From Leucobacter chromiisoli (GTDB taxonomy: Bacteria > Actinomycetota > Actinomycetes > Actinomycetales > Microbacteriaceae), in NCBI RefSeq assembly GCF_016522505.1, contig NZ_JAEHOH010000010.1, positions 62,001 through 126,000 on the forward strand: a stretch of 64,000 nucleotides of DNA. Reading direction: 5' to 3'. The notes below the pieces were generated by a model that did no database searches, was not told the origin of the DNA, and worked only from the letters and a program-made list of their open reading frames with translations. Below are positions 25,118 through 33,204 of this stretch, piece after piece (position 1 is the stretch's first letter; every line of letters starts with the position of its first letter). The translations under genes were made by a program, and so were the position numbers.

Positions 25118-27367
25118 ATGCACGGGGTGGAGACGGATCAGAAGGTCGCCGCGGCCCGGTCGGAGCCTTCTCGCCCCGCGCGTCGGGTGCCGACGTGGGT
25201 GCGGGTGCTCGCGCCGGCGATCCTGATCGTCGCCTGGCTCGCGGGCGCCGCCGTCGGCGGTCCCTACTTCGGCAAGGTCGACGAGGTCTCCTCGAACGAC
25301 CAGACGAGCTACCTTCCCGAATCGGCCGACGCGACCCAGGTGCAGCGCATGCTCTCCGACTTCACCGACTCCGACGCGATCCCCGCCATCGTGGTGTTCA
25401 CCGGCGAGACGGAGCTCTCCGAGGGCGAGCTCGCGGAGATCGCCGATGCGCTCTCCGAGCTCTCGGGCGAGGCCGGCATCGACGGCGAGGTCTCGCCGCC
25501 CATCCCCTCGGAGGACGGCCGCGCGGTGCAGGCGTTCGTCCCCGTCGACGCCGAGGGAGAGGTCGGCGACGCCGTCGCGGAGCTGGGGGAGACGCTTCGC
25601 GCCGCGGCCCCCGCAGGCACGACAGTGCACGTGACGGGGCCGGCAGGGTTCACGGCGGATCTCGTCGCCGGCTTCGCGGGCATCGACGGACTGCTGCTCG
25701 GCGTCGCGCTGCTCGCCGTGCTCGTCATCCTCGTGATCGTCTACCGCTCGTTCCTGCTGCCGATCGCCGTCCTGTCGACGAGCCTGTTCGCGCTCTGCGT
25801 CGCGCTGCTGACCGTGTGGTGGCTCGCGAAGGCCGGCGTGCTGCTGCTGAGCGGGCAGACCCAGGGGATCCTGTTCATCCTCGTGATCGGTGCCGCCACC
25901 GACTACTCGCTGCTGTACGTCTCGCGCTACCGCGAGGAGCTGCGCCTGACCGAGGACCGCTGGGCGGCGAGCATGCGGGCCCTGCGCGGCTCGTTCGAGC
26001 CCATCGTCGCGTCGGGCGGCACGGTCATCGCCGGCCTCCTGTGCCTGCTGCTGAGCGATCTGAAGTCGAACAGCACGCTCGGCCCGGTGGCGTCGATCGG
26101 CATCGTCTTCGCCATGCTGTCGGCGCTCACGCTGCTGCCCGCGATGCTCTTCGTGTTCGGGCGCGCGGCGTTCTGGCCCCGGCGCCCGACCTACGAGCCC
26201 GAGGCGGTCGCGGCGGAGAACGGCATGCCCGCGCGCGGCCCGTGGCTGCGCCTCACCCGGCAGATCGCGCGCAGGCCGCGGACGATCTGGGTCGTCACCG
26301 CTCTGGTCCTGCTCGCGGGAGCGCTCGGCGCGACGCAGCTGCAGGCCTCGGGGGTGCCGCAGTCCGACCTGGTGCTCGGGGAGTCGGAGGCGCGGGACGG
26401 TCAGCGGGCTCTCGGCGAGCACTTCCCCGGCGGTTCGGGGAGCCCGGTGTACGTCGTCACGAGCGAGGACCGCCTGCAAGAGACGGCCGACCTGATGCTC
26501 GAGCACGCCGGGATCGAGAGCGTCTCCGCGGCCTCGGCCGACTCGCCGAGCGGCACGGCCGCCGTCACCGAGGACGGGCTGTCGGGGTTCGGCCCGCCCG
26601 CCGCACCGGGCGCGCCAGCACCCCCGGCGCCCGAGCCCACGGTCGCGCACGGGGACGTGCTGCTGCAGGGAACCCTCACGGCGGCCGCAGACTCGGACGA
26701 GGCGGCCGACGCGGTGCGGGATCTGCGCTCCCAGCTCCACGAGCAGGTGCCCGGCACCCTCGTGGGCGGCGTCACGGCGACGGCGATCGACACCAACGAC
26801 GCCTCGATCCACGACCGCACCCTCATCATCCCGGTCGTGCTGGCGGTCATCCTCGTGATCCTGATGCTGCTGCTCCGCTCGATCCTCGCCCCGGTGCTGC
26901 TCATCCTCACGACCGTGCTCTCCTTCGGCACCGCGCTCGGCGTCGCCGCGCTGGTCTTCAACGGCGTCTTCGAGTTCCCCGGCGCGGATCCCGCGGTGCC
27001 GCTGTACGGCTTCGTCTTCCTCGTGGCCCTCGGGATCGACTACAACATCTTCCTCATGACCCGGGTGCGCGAGGAGTCGCTCGCGCACGGCACCCGCGAG
27101 GGGATCCTGCGCGGGCTCGCGATCACGGGAGGCGTGATCACCTCGGCCGGCCTCGTGCTCGCCGCGACCTTCGCGGCGCTGTCGGTGATCCCGATCCTGT
27201 TCCTCGTGCAGATCGCGTTCATCGTCGCCTTCGGCGTGCTGCTCGACACCTTCGTCGTGCGCTCGCTGCTGGTGCCCGCCCTCGCGACCGACATCGGCCC
27301 CGCGATCTGGTGGCCGTCGAGGCTCAGGGCCGCTCCCACGCCTCGACATCGCCGGGCACGACGGTGA
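25118..27367 (+). CDS. MMPL family RND transporter
   Basis: A 749-residue exporter of the MmpL/YdfJ type with about 11-12 membrane helices. Two homologous halves each contain an extracytoplasmic domain followed by a bundle of helices. In helix 4-like segments IGAATDYSLLYVSRYREE and LGIDYNIFLMTRVREE carry the Asp-Tyr pairs used for proton relay. Family members export lipids, siderophores or drugs. A Pro/Ala-rich stretch occurs near residue 495. Controlled presumably by the divergent MarR gene. The 3' end overlaps the convergent glycosylase gene by 44 bases. Confidence 0.92.
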   Translation: MHGVETDQKVAAARSEPSRPARRVPTWVRVLAPAILIVAWLAGAAVGGPYFGKVDEVSSNDQTSYLPESADATQVQRMLSDFTDSDAIPAIVVFTGETELSEGELAEIADALSELSGEAGIDGEVSPPIPSEDGRAVQAFVPVDAEGEVGDAVAELGETLRAAAPAGTTVHVTGPAGFTADLVAGFAGIDGLLLGVALLAVLVILVIVYRSFLLPIAVLSTSLFALCVALLTVWWLAKAGVLLLSGQTQGILFILVIGAATDYSLLYVSRYREELRLTEDRWAASMRALRGSFEPIVASGGTVIAGLLCLLLSDLKSNSTLGPVASIGIVFAMLSALTLLPAMLFVFGRAAFWPRRPTYEPEAVAAENGMPARGPWLRLTRQIARRPRTIWVVTALVLLAGALGATQLQASGVPQSDLVLGESEARDGQRALGEHFPGGSGSPVYVVTSEDRLQETADLMLEHAGIESVSAASADSPSGTAAVTEDGLSGFGPPAAPGAPAPPAPEPTVAHGDVLLQGTLTAAADSDEAADAVRDLRSQLHEQVPGTLVGGVTATAIDTNDASIHDRTLIIPVVLAVILVILMLLLRSILAPVLLILTTVLSFGTALGVAALVFNGVFEFPGADPAVPLYGFVFLVALGIDYNIFLMTRVREESLAHGTREGILRGLAITGGVITSAGLVLAATFAALSVIPILFLVQIAFIVAFGVLLDTFVVRSLLVPALATDIGPAIWWPSRLRAAPTPRHRRARR

Positions 27368-27755
27368 AGAGCGGGTGGGGGCCCGGGGCGTCCCGGCTCC
27401 AGCGCTCCGCATCCGGCGGGCTCCGGCGCTCCAGCTTCGCGCCGAGGTGGCGCCACTCGTAGTCGAGCTGCCCGCGCGTGACCGGGATCCGACCGGTGCC
27501 GGGGGCGATCGGACGCAGGATCCTGCTCGCGTCGAAGCGGTAGCCCCGCGCGTCCGCCTCGGCGGCGACGCCGGAGAGGTAGGCGCCGATCGCCCCGAGC
27601 GGATCGGCGGTCGCCCGGAACCGCTCGAGCTGCGGATGATTCCGGTACCCCTTCGTGCGGTCGGCGAGCACCGCCTGCGCGAGCAGCGTCTCGCGCCAGC
27701 AGGCGACCAGCCCGGCGCGGTCGAGGTGCCGCGGGTGCAGCGACCAGATCCTCAT
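27324..27755 (-). CDS. pyrimidine dimer DNA glycosylase (T4 endonuclease V family)
   Basis: A 143-residue enzyme that incises UV-made cyclobutane pyrimidine dimers. The start MRIWSLHPRHLDRAGLVACW has the conserved N-terminal region of the family, followed by RETLLAQAVL and KGYRNHPQLERFR; AYLSGVAAEADARGYRFD matches the later helix. The family's usual Thr nucleophile position and N-terminus vary in bacterial members. The ATG at 27755 gives the usual length; an extension to 27794 has no support. Confidence 0.85.
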   Translation of the reverse strand: MRIWSLHPRHLDRAGLVACWRETLLAQAVLADRTKGYRNHPQLERFRATADPLGAIGAYLSGVAAEADARGYRFDASRILRPIAPGTGRIPVTRGQLDYEWRHLGAKLERRSPPDAERWSRDAPGPHPLFTVVPGDVEAWERP

Positions 27756-27975
27756 GGAGCTCCCATCCTCGTGGGGCCCTCGGCAGCGGGCCACGCCCCA
27801 TTATGCACACGGCGGAATCCGGCACAAGCCCCTGCTCCGGGGGTCGCATCGACGACAGGATCGTGATCACGGGCCGCGCTCAGCTGCGGCCTCGGGAGCG
27901 GCCCCGCAGCGCCGCAGGATCGGCTCGGCCGCGACGGAGGATCGCGCGTCCGAACCGCACGAGAGAGGAAGCGAC

Positions 27976-28458
27976 ATGACCCAGCAGAACCTGGAGACCC
28001 CCGAGGAGCTCATCCACTTCCAACTGCGCAGCGCGCTCACCATGGAGCAGCACTCGTTCGAGGCGCTCGAGGAGCTGCACAGCGCCGCAAGGAGCAGCGA
28101 CGTGAAGCACCTCTTCACGCACCACGCGGATGAGACGAAGGAGCAGATCGCGAATCTCGAGAAGGTGTTCCAGCTCTTCGACTTCCGCGAATCGACCGCG
28201 CCGTCGCCCGCGACCACCGGGATCAAGAACCAGGCCGCCTCCCTCATCGAGCGCACCGACCCCAAGCTGCACGACCAGGTCACGCTCATGAGCGCGCTCG
28301 GCAACGAGCACTTCGAGATCTCCGCATACCAGGGCCTCATCCTCCAGGCGCAGGCGCTGCGGGCCCCCGACGCCGTGTCGCTGCTGCAGGCGAATCTCGA
28401 CCAGGAGACCCACACGAGCGAGGAGCTGCACGACACGCTCAGAGACCTGCTGTCCTGA
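27976..28458 (+). CDS. DUF892 / YciF-like ferritin-like protein
   Basis: A 160-residue four-helix protein of the YciF (DUF892) type, linked to stress responses in other bacteria. Typical segments are EELIHFQLRSALTMEQHSFEA, FTHHADETKEQIANLEKVF and EHFEISAYQGLI, with Glu/His residues placed as in ferritin-like di-metal sites. AGAGAGGAAG precedes the ATG. It lies 27 bases before the pyruvate oxidase gene and is probably co-transcribed with it. Confidence 0.88.
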   Translation: MTQQNLETPEELIHFQLRSALTMEQHSFEALEELHSAARSSDVKHLFTHHADETKEQIANLEKVFQLFDFRESTAPSPATTGIKNQAASLIERTDPKLHDQVTLMSALGNEHFEISAYQGLILQAQALRAPDAVSLLQANLDQETHTSEELHDTLRDLLS

Positions 28459-28485
28459 CCCGGAAGCGAGGCGGAGGGAGCCACC

Positions 28486-30210
28486 ATGACCACGGTCGCG
28501 CAGAACATCGTCGACACGCTCGAGGCGAACGGGGTGGGCCGGGTCTACGGCATTCCCGGCGACTCCCTCAACGGCTTCACCGACGCCTTGCGCACCTCGA
28601 AGATCGAGTGGGTGCACGTGCGGCACGAGGAGGCGGCCGCGTTCGCAGCGTCCGGCGAGGCCGCGACGACGGGCGAGCTGGCCGTCTGCGCCGGCAGCTG
28701 CGGACCGGGCAACCTGCACCTCATCAACGGGCTCTTCGACGCGCAGCGCTCGCGGGTCCCGGTGCTCGCGATCGCGGCGCACATTCCGAGCGGCGAGATC
28801 GGGTCGGGGTACTTCCAGGAGACGCACCCGCAGGAGCTCTTCCGCGAGTGCTCGGTCTACGTCGAGCACGTCTCCACGCCCGAGCAGATGCCCAGGATCC
28901 TGCGCATCGCGATGCAGACCGCCGTCGAGAAGCGGGGCGTCGCCGTCGTGGTGATCCCCGGGGACGTGGCGCTCGCCGACGCCGCGAGTACCGGGGTGGC
29001 GCGCATCTCGACAGCGCGACCGCGCGTGACGCCGGTCGAGGAGGATCTGCGCCGTGCGGCCGAGCTGCTGAACGGCGCGAAGAAGGTCACGATCCTCGCC
29101 GGTGCCGGCGTCGCGGGAGCGCACGACGAGGTGATCGAGCTCGCCGACGCCCTCGCCGCGCCGATCGTGCACGCGCTGCGGGGCAAGGAGCACATCGAGT
29201 ACGACAACCCCTTCGACGTCGGCATGACCGGGCTGCTCGGCTTCGCCTCGGGCTATCGCGCCATGGAGAGCGCCGACACGATCCTGATGCTCGGCACCGA
29301 CTTCCCGTACCAGCAGTTCTACCCGGAGCACGCGACGAAGATCCAGATCGACCTGCGCGGCGAGAACCTCGGGCGGCGCACGCCGCTCGACCTCGGCCTC
29401 GTGGGCGACGTGGGCGACACCGCCCGGGCGCTCCTGCCGCTGCTCGAGCGGCAGCGGAAGCGATCCCACCTGAAGAGCTCCACCGAGCACTACGCGAAGA
29501 CCCGCCGCAAGCTCGACGAACTCGCCACTCCGGCGGGACGCGGCAAGGCGATCCACCCGCAGTACGTGGCGCGGCTCGTCGACGAGCTCGCCGATGAGGA
29601 CGCCGTGTTCATCCCCGACGTCGGCTCGCCGGTCGTGTGGGCGGCACGGTACCTGACGATGAACGGGCGGCGGCGGCTCATCGGCTCCTTCACGCACGGA
29701 TCGATGGCGAACGCCGTCTCGCAGGCCATCGGCGTGCAGGCCGCGCACCGGGATCGCCAGGTGATCGCGCTGGCGGGCGACGGCGGTCTCGCGATGCTGC
29801 TCGGGGAGCTGCTCACCCTGCATCAGAACGAGCCGCTCCCCGTGAAGATCGTCGTCTTCAACAACTCGTCGCTGAACTTCGTCGAGCTCGAGATGAAGGC
29901 CGCCGGGTTCGTGAACTACGGCACGGGGCTGAAGAACCCTGATCTCTCGGCCGTCGCCCGGGCCGTCGGCCTGCACGCGGCGCAGGTGCGCGACTCCTCC
30001 GAGCTGGAGCCGGCGCTGCGCGAGGCCCTCGAGCACCCGGGGCCCGCGCTCGTCGAGGTGATGACGGATCGGCAGGAGCTCTCGATGCCTCCGTCGATCA
30101 GCGCGGAGCAGATGAAGGGCTTCACGCTCTACGCGCTGCGCACGGTGCTCTCGGGGCGGGGCGACGAGGTGCTCGATCTCGCCAGAACGAATCTCCGGCA
30201 GATCCTGTAG
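28486..30210 (+). CDS. poxB: thiamine pyrophosphate-dependent pyruvate dehydrogenase/oxidase (PoxB-like)
   Basis: A 574-residue ThDP enzyme that decarboxylates pyruvate to acetate (quinone-linked) or acetyl phosphate. The N-terminal Pyr domain has YGIPGDSLNG and the catalytic Glu in HVRHEEAAAFAASGEA. The central domain binds FAD, and the C-terminal PP domain has the metal site ALAGDGGLAMLLGE...NN. The C-terminal helix (VLDLARTNLRQI) resembles the lipid-binding tail of PoxB. GGAGGGAG precedes the ATG. With the DUF892 gene it forms a likely stationary-phase/stress unit. The alternative, acetolactate synthase, is less likely from this tail. Confidence 0.9.
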   Translation: MTTVAQNIVDTLEANGVGRVYGIPGDSLNGFTDALRTSKIEWVHVRHEEAAAFAASGEAATTGELAVCAGSCGPGNLHLINGLFDAQRSRVPVLAIAAHIPSGEIGSGYFQETHPQELFRECSVYVEHVSTPEQMPRILRIAMQTAVEKRGVAVVVIPGDVALADAASTGVARISTARPRVTPVEEDLRRAAELLNGAKKVTILAGAGVAGAHDEVIELADALAAPIVHALRGKEHIEYDNPFDVGMTGLLGFASGYRAMESADTILMLGTDFPYQQFYPEHATKIQIDLRGENLGRRTPLDLGLVGDVGDTARALLPLLERQRKRSHLKSSTEHYAKTRRKLDELATPAGRGKAIHPQYVARLVDELADEDAVFIPDVGSPVVWAARYLTMNGRRRLIGSFTHGSMANAVSQAIGVQAAHRDRQVIALAGDGGLAMLLGELLTLHQNEPLPVKIVVFNNSSLNFVELEMKAAGFVNYGTGLKNPDLSAVARAVGLHAAQVRDSSELEPALREALEHPGPALVEVMTDRQELSMPPSISAEQMKGFTLYALRTVLSGRGDEVLDLARTNLRQIL

Positions 30211-30241
30211 ACGCCGCCGGGATCCGCGGATCCGGGTTTGG

Positions 30242-30461
30242 TATCCTGGGTCCATGCAGTGGTACTTCTTCATCTAGGAGGCGGCGCGCGCCGCGCCGCA
30301 GGGCTCTCGGCCCCGGCTCGCGGCGACAGCACGTCATGGCCCTTCGGGCCGATGTCTCTCGCACGCGCCCCATCTTCCGTCGCGGCTTCCGTCCCTGCGC
30401 TGCCGCGGCTTCGTCGCGTCTGATCGCGGCGGGTCTCGCGTGCCCTGTCGAAGGAAGTATC
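30242..30461 (+). promoter_or_regulatory. promoter and structured leader of the ABC-F gene (putative attenuator)
   Basis: A TATCCT -10 box (30242-30247) places the transcript start at the ATG of a seven-codon peptide. About 185 bases of leader then separate the peptide from the ABC-F start. It contains a 14-bp palindrome GCGGCGCGCGCCGC (30281-30294), GGGC/GCCC (30302-30314) and GGCCCTTCGGGCC (30338-30350). A palindrome GGATCCGCGGATCC (30220-30233) lies upstream of the -10 box. The layout matches ribosome-mediated attenuation of resistance genes: a stalled ribosome on the peptide would alter hairpin choice. Mechanism is inference. Confidence 0.65.
30254..30277 (+). CDS. leader peptide MQWYFFI
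   Basis: ATG CAG TGG TAC TTC TTC ATC TAG encodes MQWYFFI. It is leaderless and packed with bulky aromatic residues, like known stalling peptides that sense ribosome-targeting antibiotics. An AGGAGG lies directly after its stop codon, and the ABC-F gene follows in the same direction. Confidence 0.65.
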   Translation: MQWYFFI

Positions 30462-32246
30462 TTGCGTACCCACTCAGCTCTTCCTGCGCGCTCCCGCGCG
30501 CAGATCACCCTGTCCAATGTCACGGTCGTCCGAGGCGGCGTCCGCGTGCTGCACCGCCTCGACCTGACCGTCACCGCCGCCTCCCGCATCGGCATCGTCG
30601 GCGAGAACGGCCGGGGGAAGTCGACCCTGCTGCACCTGCTCGCCGGGCCGGGGGACCGCGGATCCGAGGCCCGGACCGGATCCTCCTCGTCGCTCCCGCC
30701 GGATTCCCGTGCCGAGCCCGATCCGGCGCCGACCGAGGGGGCGGTGAGCCGCGTCGGCACGGTCGGTCTCGCCGAACAGGAGATGCCCGCCTCCGACTCG
30801 CGCACCGTCGGCGACGCGGTGCGCGAGTCGATCGCCGGCTCCGTGGCCGCTCTCGCCGAGCTCGACGCCGCGGGCCGGGCTCTCGCGGAGGCCCACGAGC
30901 CCGGGGAGACCGGAGATCCCGCGCAGATCGACGATCGGGCGGAGGAAAGCCCGGCCGATCGCTACGCCGCGGCCCTCGAGCGCGCCGAGGCGCTCGACGC
31001 GTGGGATGCGGAGCGACGCGTCCGGGTCGCGCTCGCCGAACTCGGCGCCGAGCAGGACTGGAGCCGCCCCCTCGGCGAGTTGTCGGTCGGGCAGCGCTAC
31101 CGGGTACGGCTCGCGTGCCTGCTCGGGGGCGACGACGACATCCTGCTGCTCGACGAGCCGACAAACCACCTCGACGGCGCCGGCCTCGACTTCCTCACCG
31201 ACCGATTGCGCGGCCGGCGCGGCGGCGTGGTCGTGGTCAGCCACGACCGGGCGCTGCTCGCGGACGTCGTCGAGACGATCGTCGACCTCGATCCCACGCC
31301 CGACGGTCGGCCGCGCATCACCGGCGGCGGCTACGAGGGATACCGGGAGGCCCGCGCCGCCGAGCGGGCGAGATGGGAGCAGCGCTACGAGCGCGAGCAG
31401 GAGGAGCGTCGGCTCCTCCAGGACGACCTCAGCGCGGCTCAGAACCGACTGGTGAGCGGCTGGCGTCCCGACAAGGGCACCGGCAAGCACCAGCGGGCGA
31501 GTCGCGCGGGCGGCATCGCGCAGGCGGTGCATCGCCGCCGGGCGGCGCTCGAGGCGCACGCCGTCACGATGCCCGAGCCCCCGCTGCGTCTCCGATTCCC
31601 GGAGCTCGCGGCGAGGCCCGGTGAGCCGCTGCTGCGCGCGGACGCTGTGGCGGCCGAGGGGCGGTTGGCGTCTCCCGTCTCGCTCGAACTCGACGGCGGC
31701 TCGAAGCTCGTGGTCACGGGGCCGAACGGCGCCGGCAAGTCGACCCTGCTGGCGATCCTCGCCGGAGAGCTGAGCCCGAGTGCCGGCCGGGTGAGCCGGG
31801 CGCCGGGGGCGCGCGTCGCGCTGCTGCGCCAGGAGTCGTCGCTGCCGCTGGATCGCTCCGCCCGCGAGGCATTCGAGACCGCCCTCGGTCGACTGATCTC
31901 CCGCGGCGCGCTGTCCGAGGGCGAGGCGGTGAGCCTGTCATCGCTCGGGCTGCTGCGGCCCGCCGAGCGTGGCAAGCGGATCGGCGAGCTCTCGATGGGC
32001 CAGCGGCGGCGTCTCGACCTGGCGCTCGTGCTCGCCGCGCGGCCCCGGGTGCTGCTGCTCGACGAACCCACGAACCACCTGTCGATCGCGCTCGTCGACG
32101 AGATGACCGAGGCGCTGCGCGCGACGCCGTCGGCCGTGGTGGTGTCGAGCCACGACCGTCAGCTGCTGCGGGATCTGGGGGAGTGGCCGCGGCTGCAGCT
32201 GCGCGCCGGCTACTCGAAGGCCGCCCGCCCCATCCCCGTGATGTAG
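30462..32246 (+). CDS. ABC-F family ATPase (ribosome protection / translation factor)
   Basis: A soluble protein of about 594 residues with two ABC domains and no membrane domain. First site: Walker A GENGRGKST (47-55), signature LSVGQRYR, Walker B ILLLDEPTNHLDG. Second site: GPNGAGKST, LSMGQRRR, VLLLDEPTNHLS. A Lys/Arg-rich interdomain linker lies between. ABC-F proteins act on the ribosomal E site; some dislodge macrolide, lincosamide or pleuromutilin drugs. The start is taken as TTG at 30462, with AAGGAAG at 30451-30457; an in-frame ATG at 30336 lies inside a leader hairpin. The first ABC domain has a long acidic insert. The leader peptide argues for a drug-resistance role. Confidence 0.85.
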   Translation: MRTHSALPARSRAQITLSNVTVVRGGVRVLHRLDLTVTAASRIGIVGENGRGKSTLLHLLAGPGDRGSEARTGSSSSLPPDSRAEPDPAPTEGAVSRVGTVGLAEQEMPASDSRTVGDAVRESIAGSVAALAELDAAGRALAEAHEPGETGDPAQIDDRAEESPADRYAAALERAEALDAWDAERRVRVALAELGAEQDWSRPLGELSVGQRYRVRLACLLGGDDDILLLDEPTNHLDGAGLDFLTDRLRGRRGGVVVVSHDRALLADVVETIVDLDPTPDGRPRITGGGYEGYREARAAERARWEQRYEREQEERRLLQDDLSAAQNRLVSGWRPDKGTGKHQRASRAGGIAQAVHRRRAALEAHAVTMPEPPLRLRFPELAARPGEPLLRADAVAAEGRLASPVSLELDGGSKLVVTGPNGAGKSTLLAILAGELSPSAGRVSRAPGARVALLRQESSLPLDRSAREAFETALGRLISRGALSEGEAVSLSSLGLLRPAERGKRIGELSMGQRRRLDLALVLAARPRVLLLDEPTNHLSIALVDEMTEALRATPSAVVVSSHDRQLLRDLGEWPRLQLRAGYSKAARPIPVM

Positions 32247-32722
32247 GCGGCCTGCCCCACGTGGGTGATCGCGTCGACCGAGATGCTGACGAGACGGGCG
32301 CCGCGGCTGACGGGCGGATCCCACTGCTCGTCGACGATCTCGTCGAGGGAGGCGTCGCTCAGGGTGCGCAGATAGCTCAGCTGCGCGGCGACCACCGCGT
32401 CGAGGTGCTCGAGCAGCAGCTCCGCATCGTCGACCCGGATCGCCCGCGCCTCGGCGGAGGAGTGGCCGTAGCCGATCTCGTGGGCGGCGGTGCCGAGGGC
32501 GAAGCGCTGCTCGAAGCCCTGCGCCGTCCAGACCGGCTCGTCGCCCGAGAGGTGCGAGAGCTGCTCGTCGAGCTCGCGGGCCGCGTGCCACAGCAGCCAG
32601 GCGACCGAGTTGTCGTGGTGGGGATGCGCGTTCAGCAGCTCCGGCGTGAGCGAGGGGCGCAGCGCCTCGGCGCTCTCGCGGGTGCGCTCGGCCAGGTCGG
32701 TGAGGATCTCGATCGCGTTCAT
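32210..32722 (-). CDS. DinB family protein (DUF664, mycothiol-dependent enzyme-like)
   Basis: A 170-residue four-helix protein of the DinB superfamily. WLLWHAARELDEQLSHL and DAITHVGQAAYI hold the His residues that bind a metal in this family; in actinobacteria many members use mycothiol as cosubstrate. Substrate unknown. A TATCCT -10 box seven bases before the ATG suggests a leaderless transcript. Its 3' end overlaps the convergent ABC-F gene by 37 bases. Confidence 0.85.
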   Translation of the reverse strand: MNAIEILTDLAERTRESAEALRPSLTPELLNAHPHHDNSVAWLLWHAARELDEQLSHLSGDEPVWTAQGFEQRFALGTAAHEIGYGHSSAEARAIRVDDAELLLEHLDAVVAAQLSYLRTLSDASLDEIVDEQWDPPVSRGARLVSISVDAITHVGQAAYITGMGRAAFE

Positions 32723-32915
32723 GCAGGCCAGGATAGGCGCGCCGCCAGGCCGTGGCTAGGGGGTGGCGGGCGGGACGCGGCCCGCGCCCGTGCCGCTTCG
32801 ACGCCGATCCCGTGCCGCCACTCCCGAGCTGCGCAGGTCGTTTTGATTCCGCTTCCGTGTTGAGGTACAGTTATCTCTCGGTGCCGCGCTCCTCCGAGCT
32901 GCGGAATCCCACCCT

Positions 32916-32987
32916 TGGGGTATGGTGTAATTGGCAACACAGCGGTTTCTGGTACCGCCATTCTTGGTTCGAGTCCAGGTACCCCAG
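32916..32987 (+). tRNA. tRNA-Gln (anticodon CUG)
   Basis: The acceptor arms TGGGGTA (32916-32922) and TACCCCA (32980-32986) pair perfectly, with G as discriminator base. The anticodon stem GCGGT/ACCGC encloses the loop TTCTGGT, anticodon CTG. GGTTCGAGTCC forms the T arm. CCA is not encoded. Its 3' 28 bases recur at 36795-36822, the left boundary of the mobile element. Confidence 0.95.
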
Positions 32988-32993
32988 CAGAGA

Positions 32994-33029
32994 GAACGCC
33001 CGGTCGGATGAGAATCCGACCGGGCGTTC
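32994..33029 (+). terminator. strong hairpin terminator after tRNA-Gln
   Basis: GAACGCCCGGTCGGAT and its exact reverse complement form a 16-bp stem with a four-base GAGA loop, beginning seven bases after the tRNA. TTCC follows; there is no long T-run. Confidence 0.8.
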
Positions 33030-33088
33030 CGTCGTTCCCGGCGACCGCGTGTGCGAGCCGGCGTTGCCCGTGGTCCGGGTTCATCTGC

Positions 33089-33118
33089 TTGGCGCTTTTC
33101 GACATGCATCGCTAAAGT
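33089..33118 (+). promoter_or_regulatory. predicted promoter of the LuxR-family gene
   Basis: TTGGCG (33089-33094) and TAAAGT (33113-33118) are spaced by 18 bp, about 85 bases upstream of the start codon. The remaining gap from 33030 shows no gene. Confidence 0.45.
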
Positions 33119-33204
33119 GGCACTCAGGGAAGGAAAGAGTGCGTCTCGCGTGCATCGGCACGAGCTTGGGGGAGCGAGGGGACCAGCGCGCCTGACAGGT
33201 GCAT

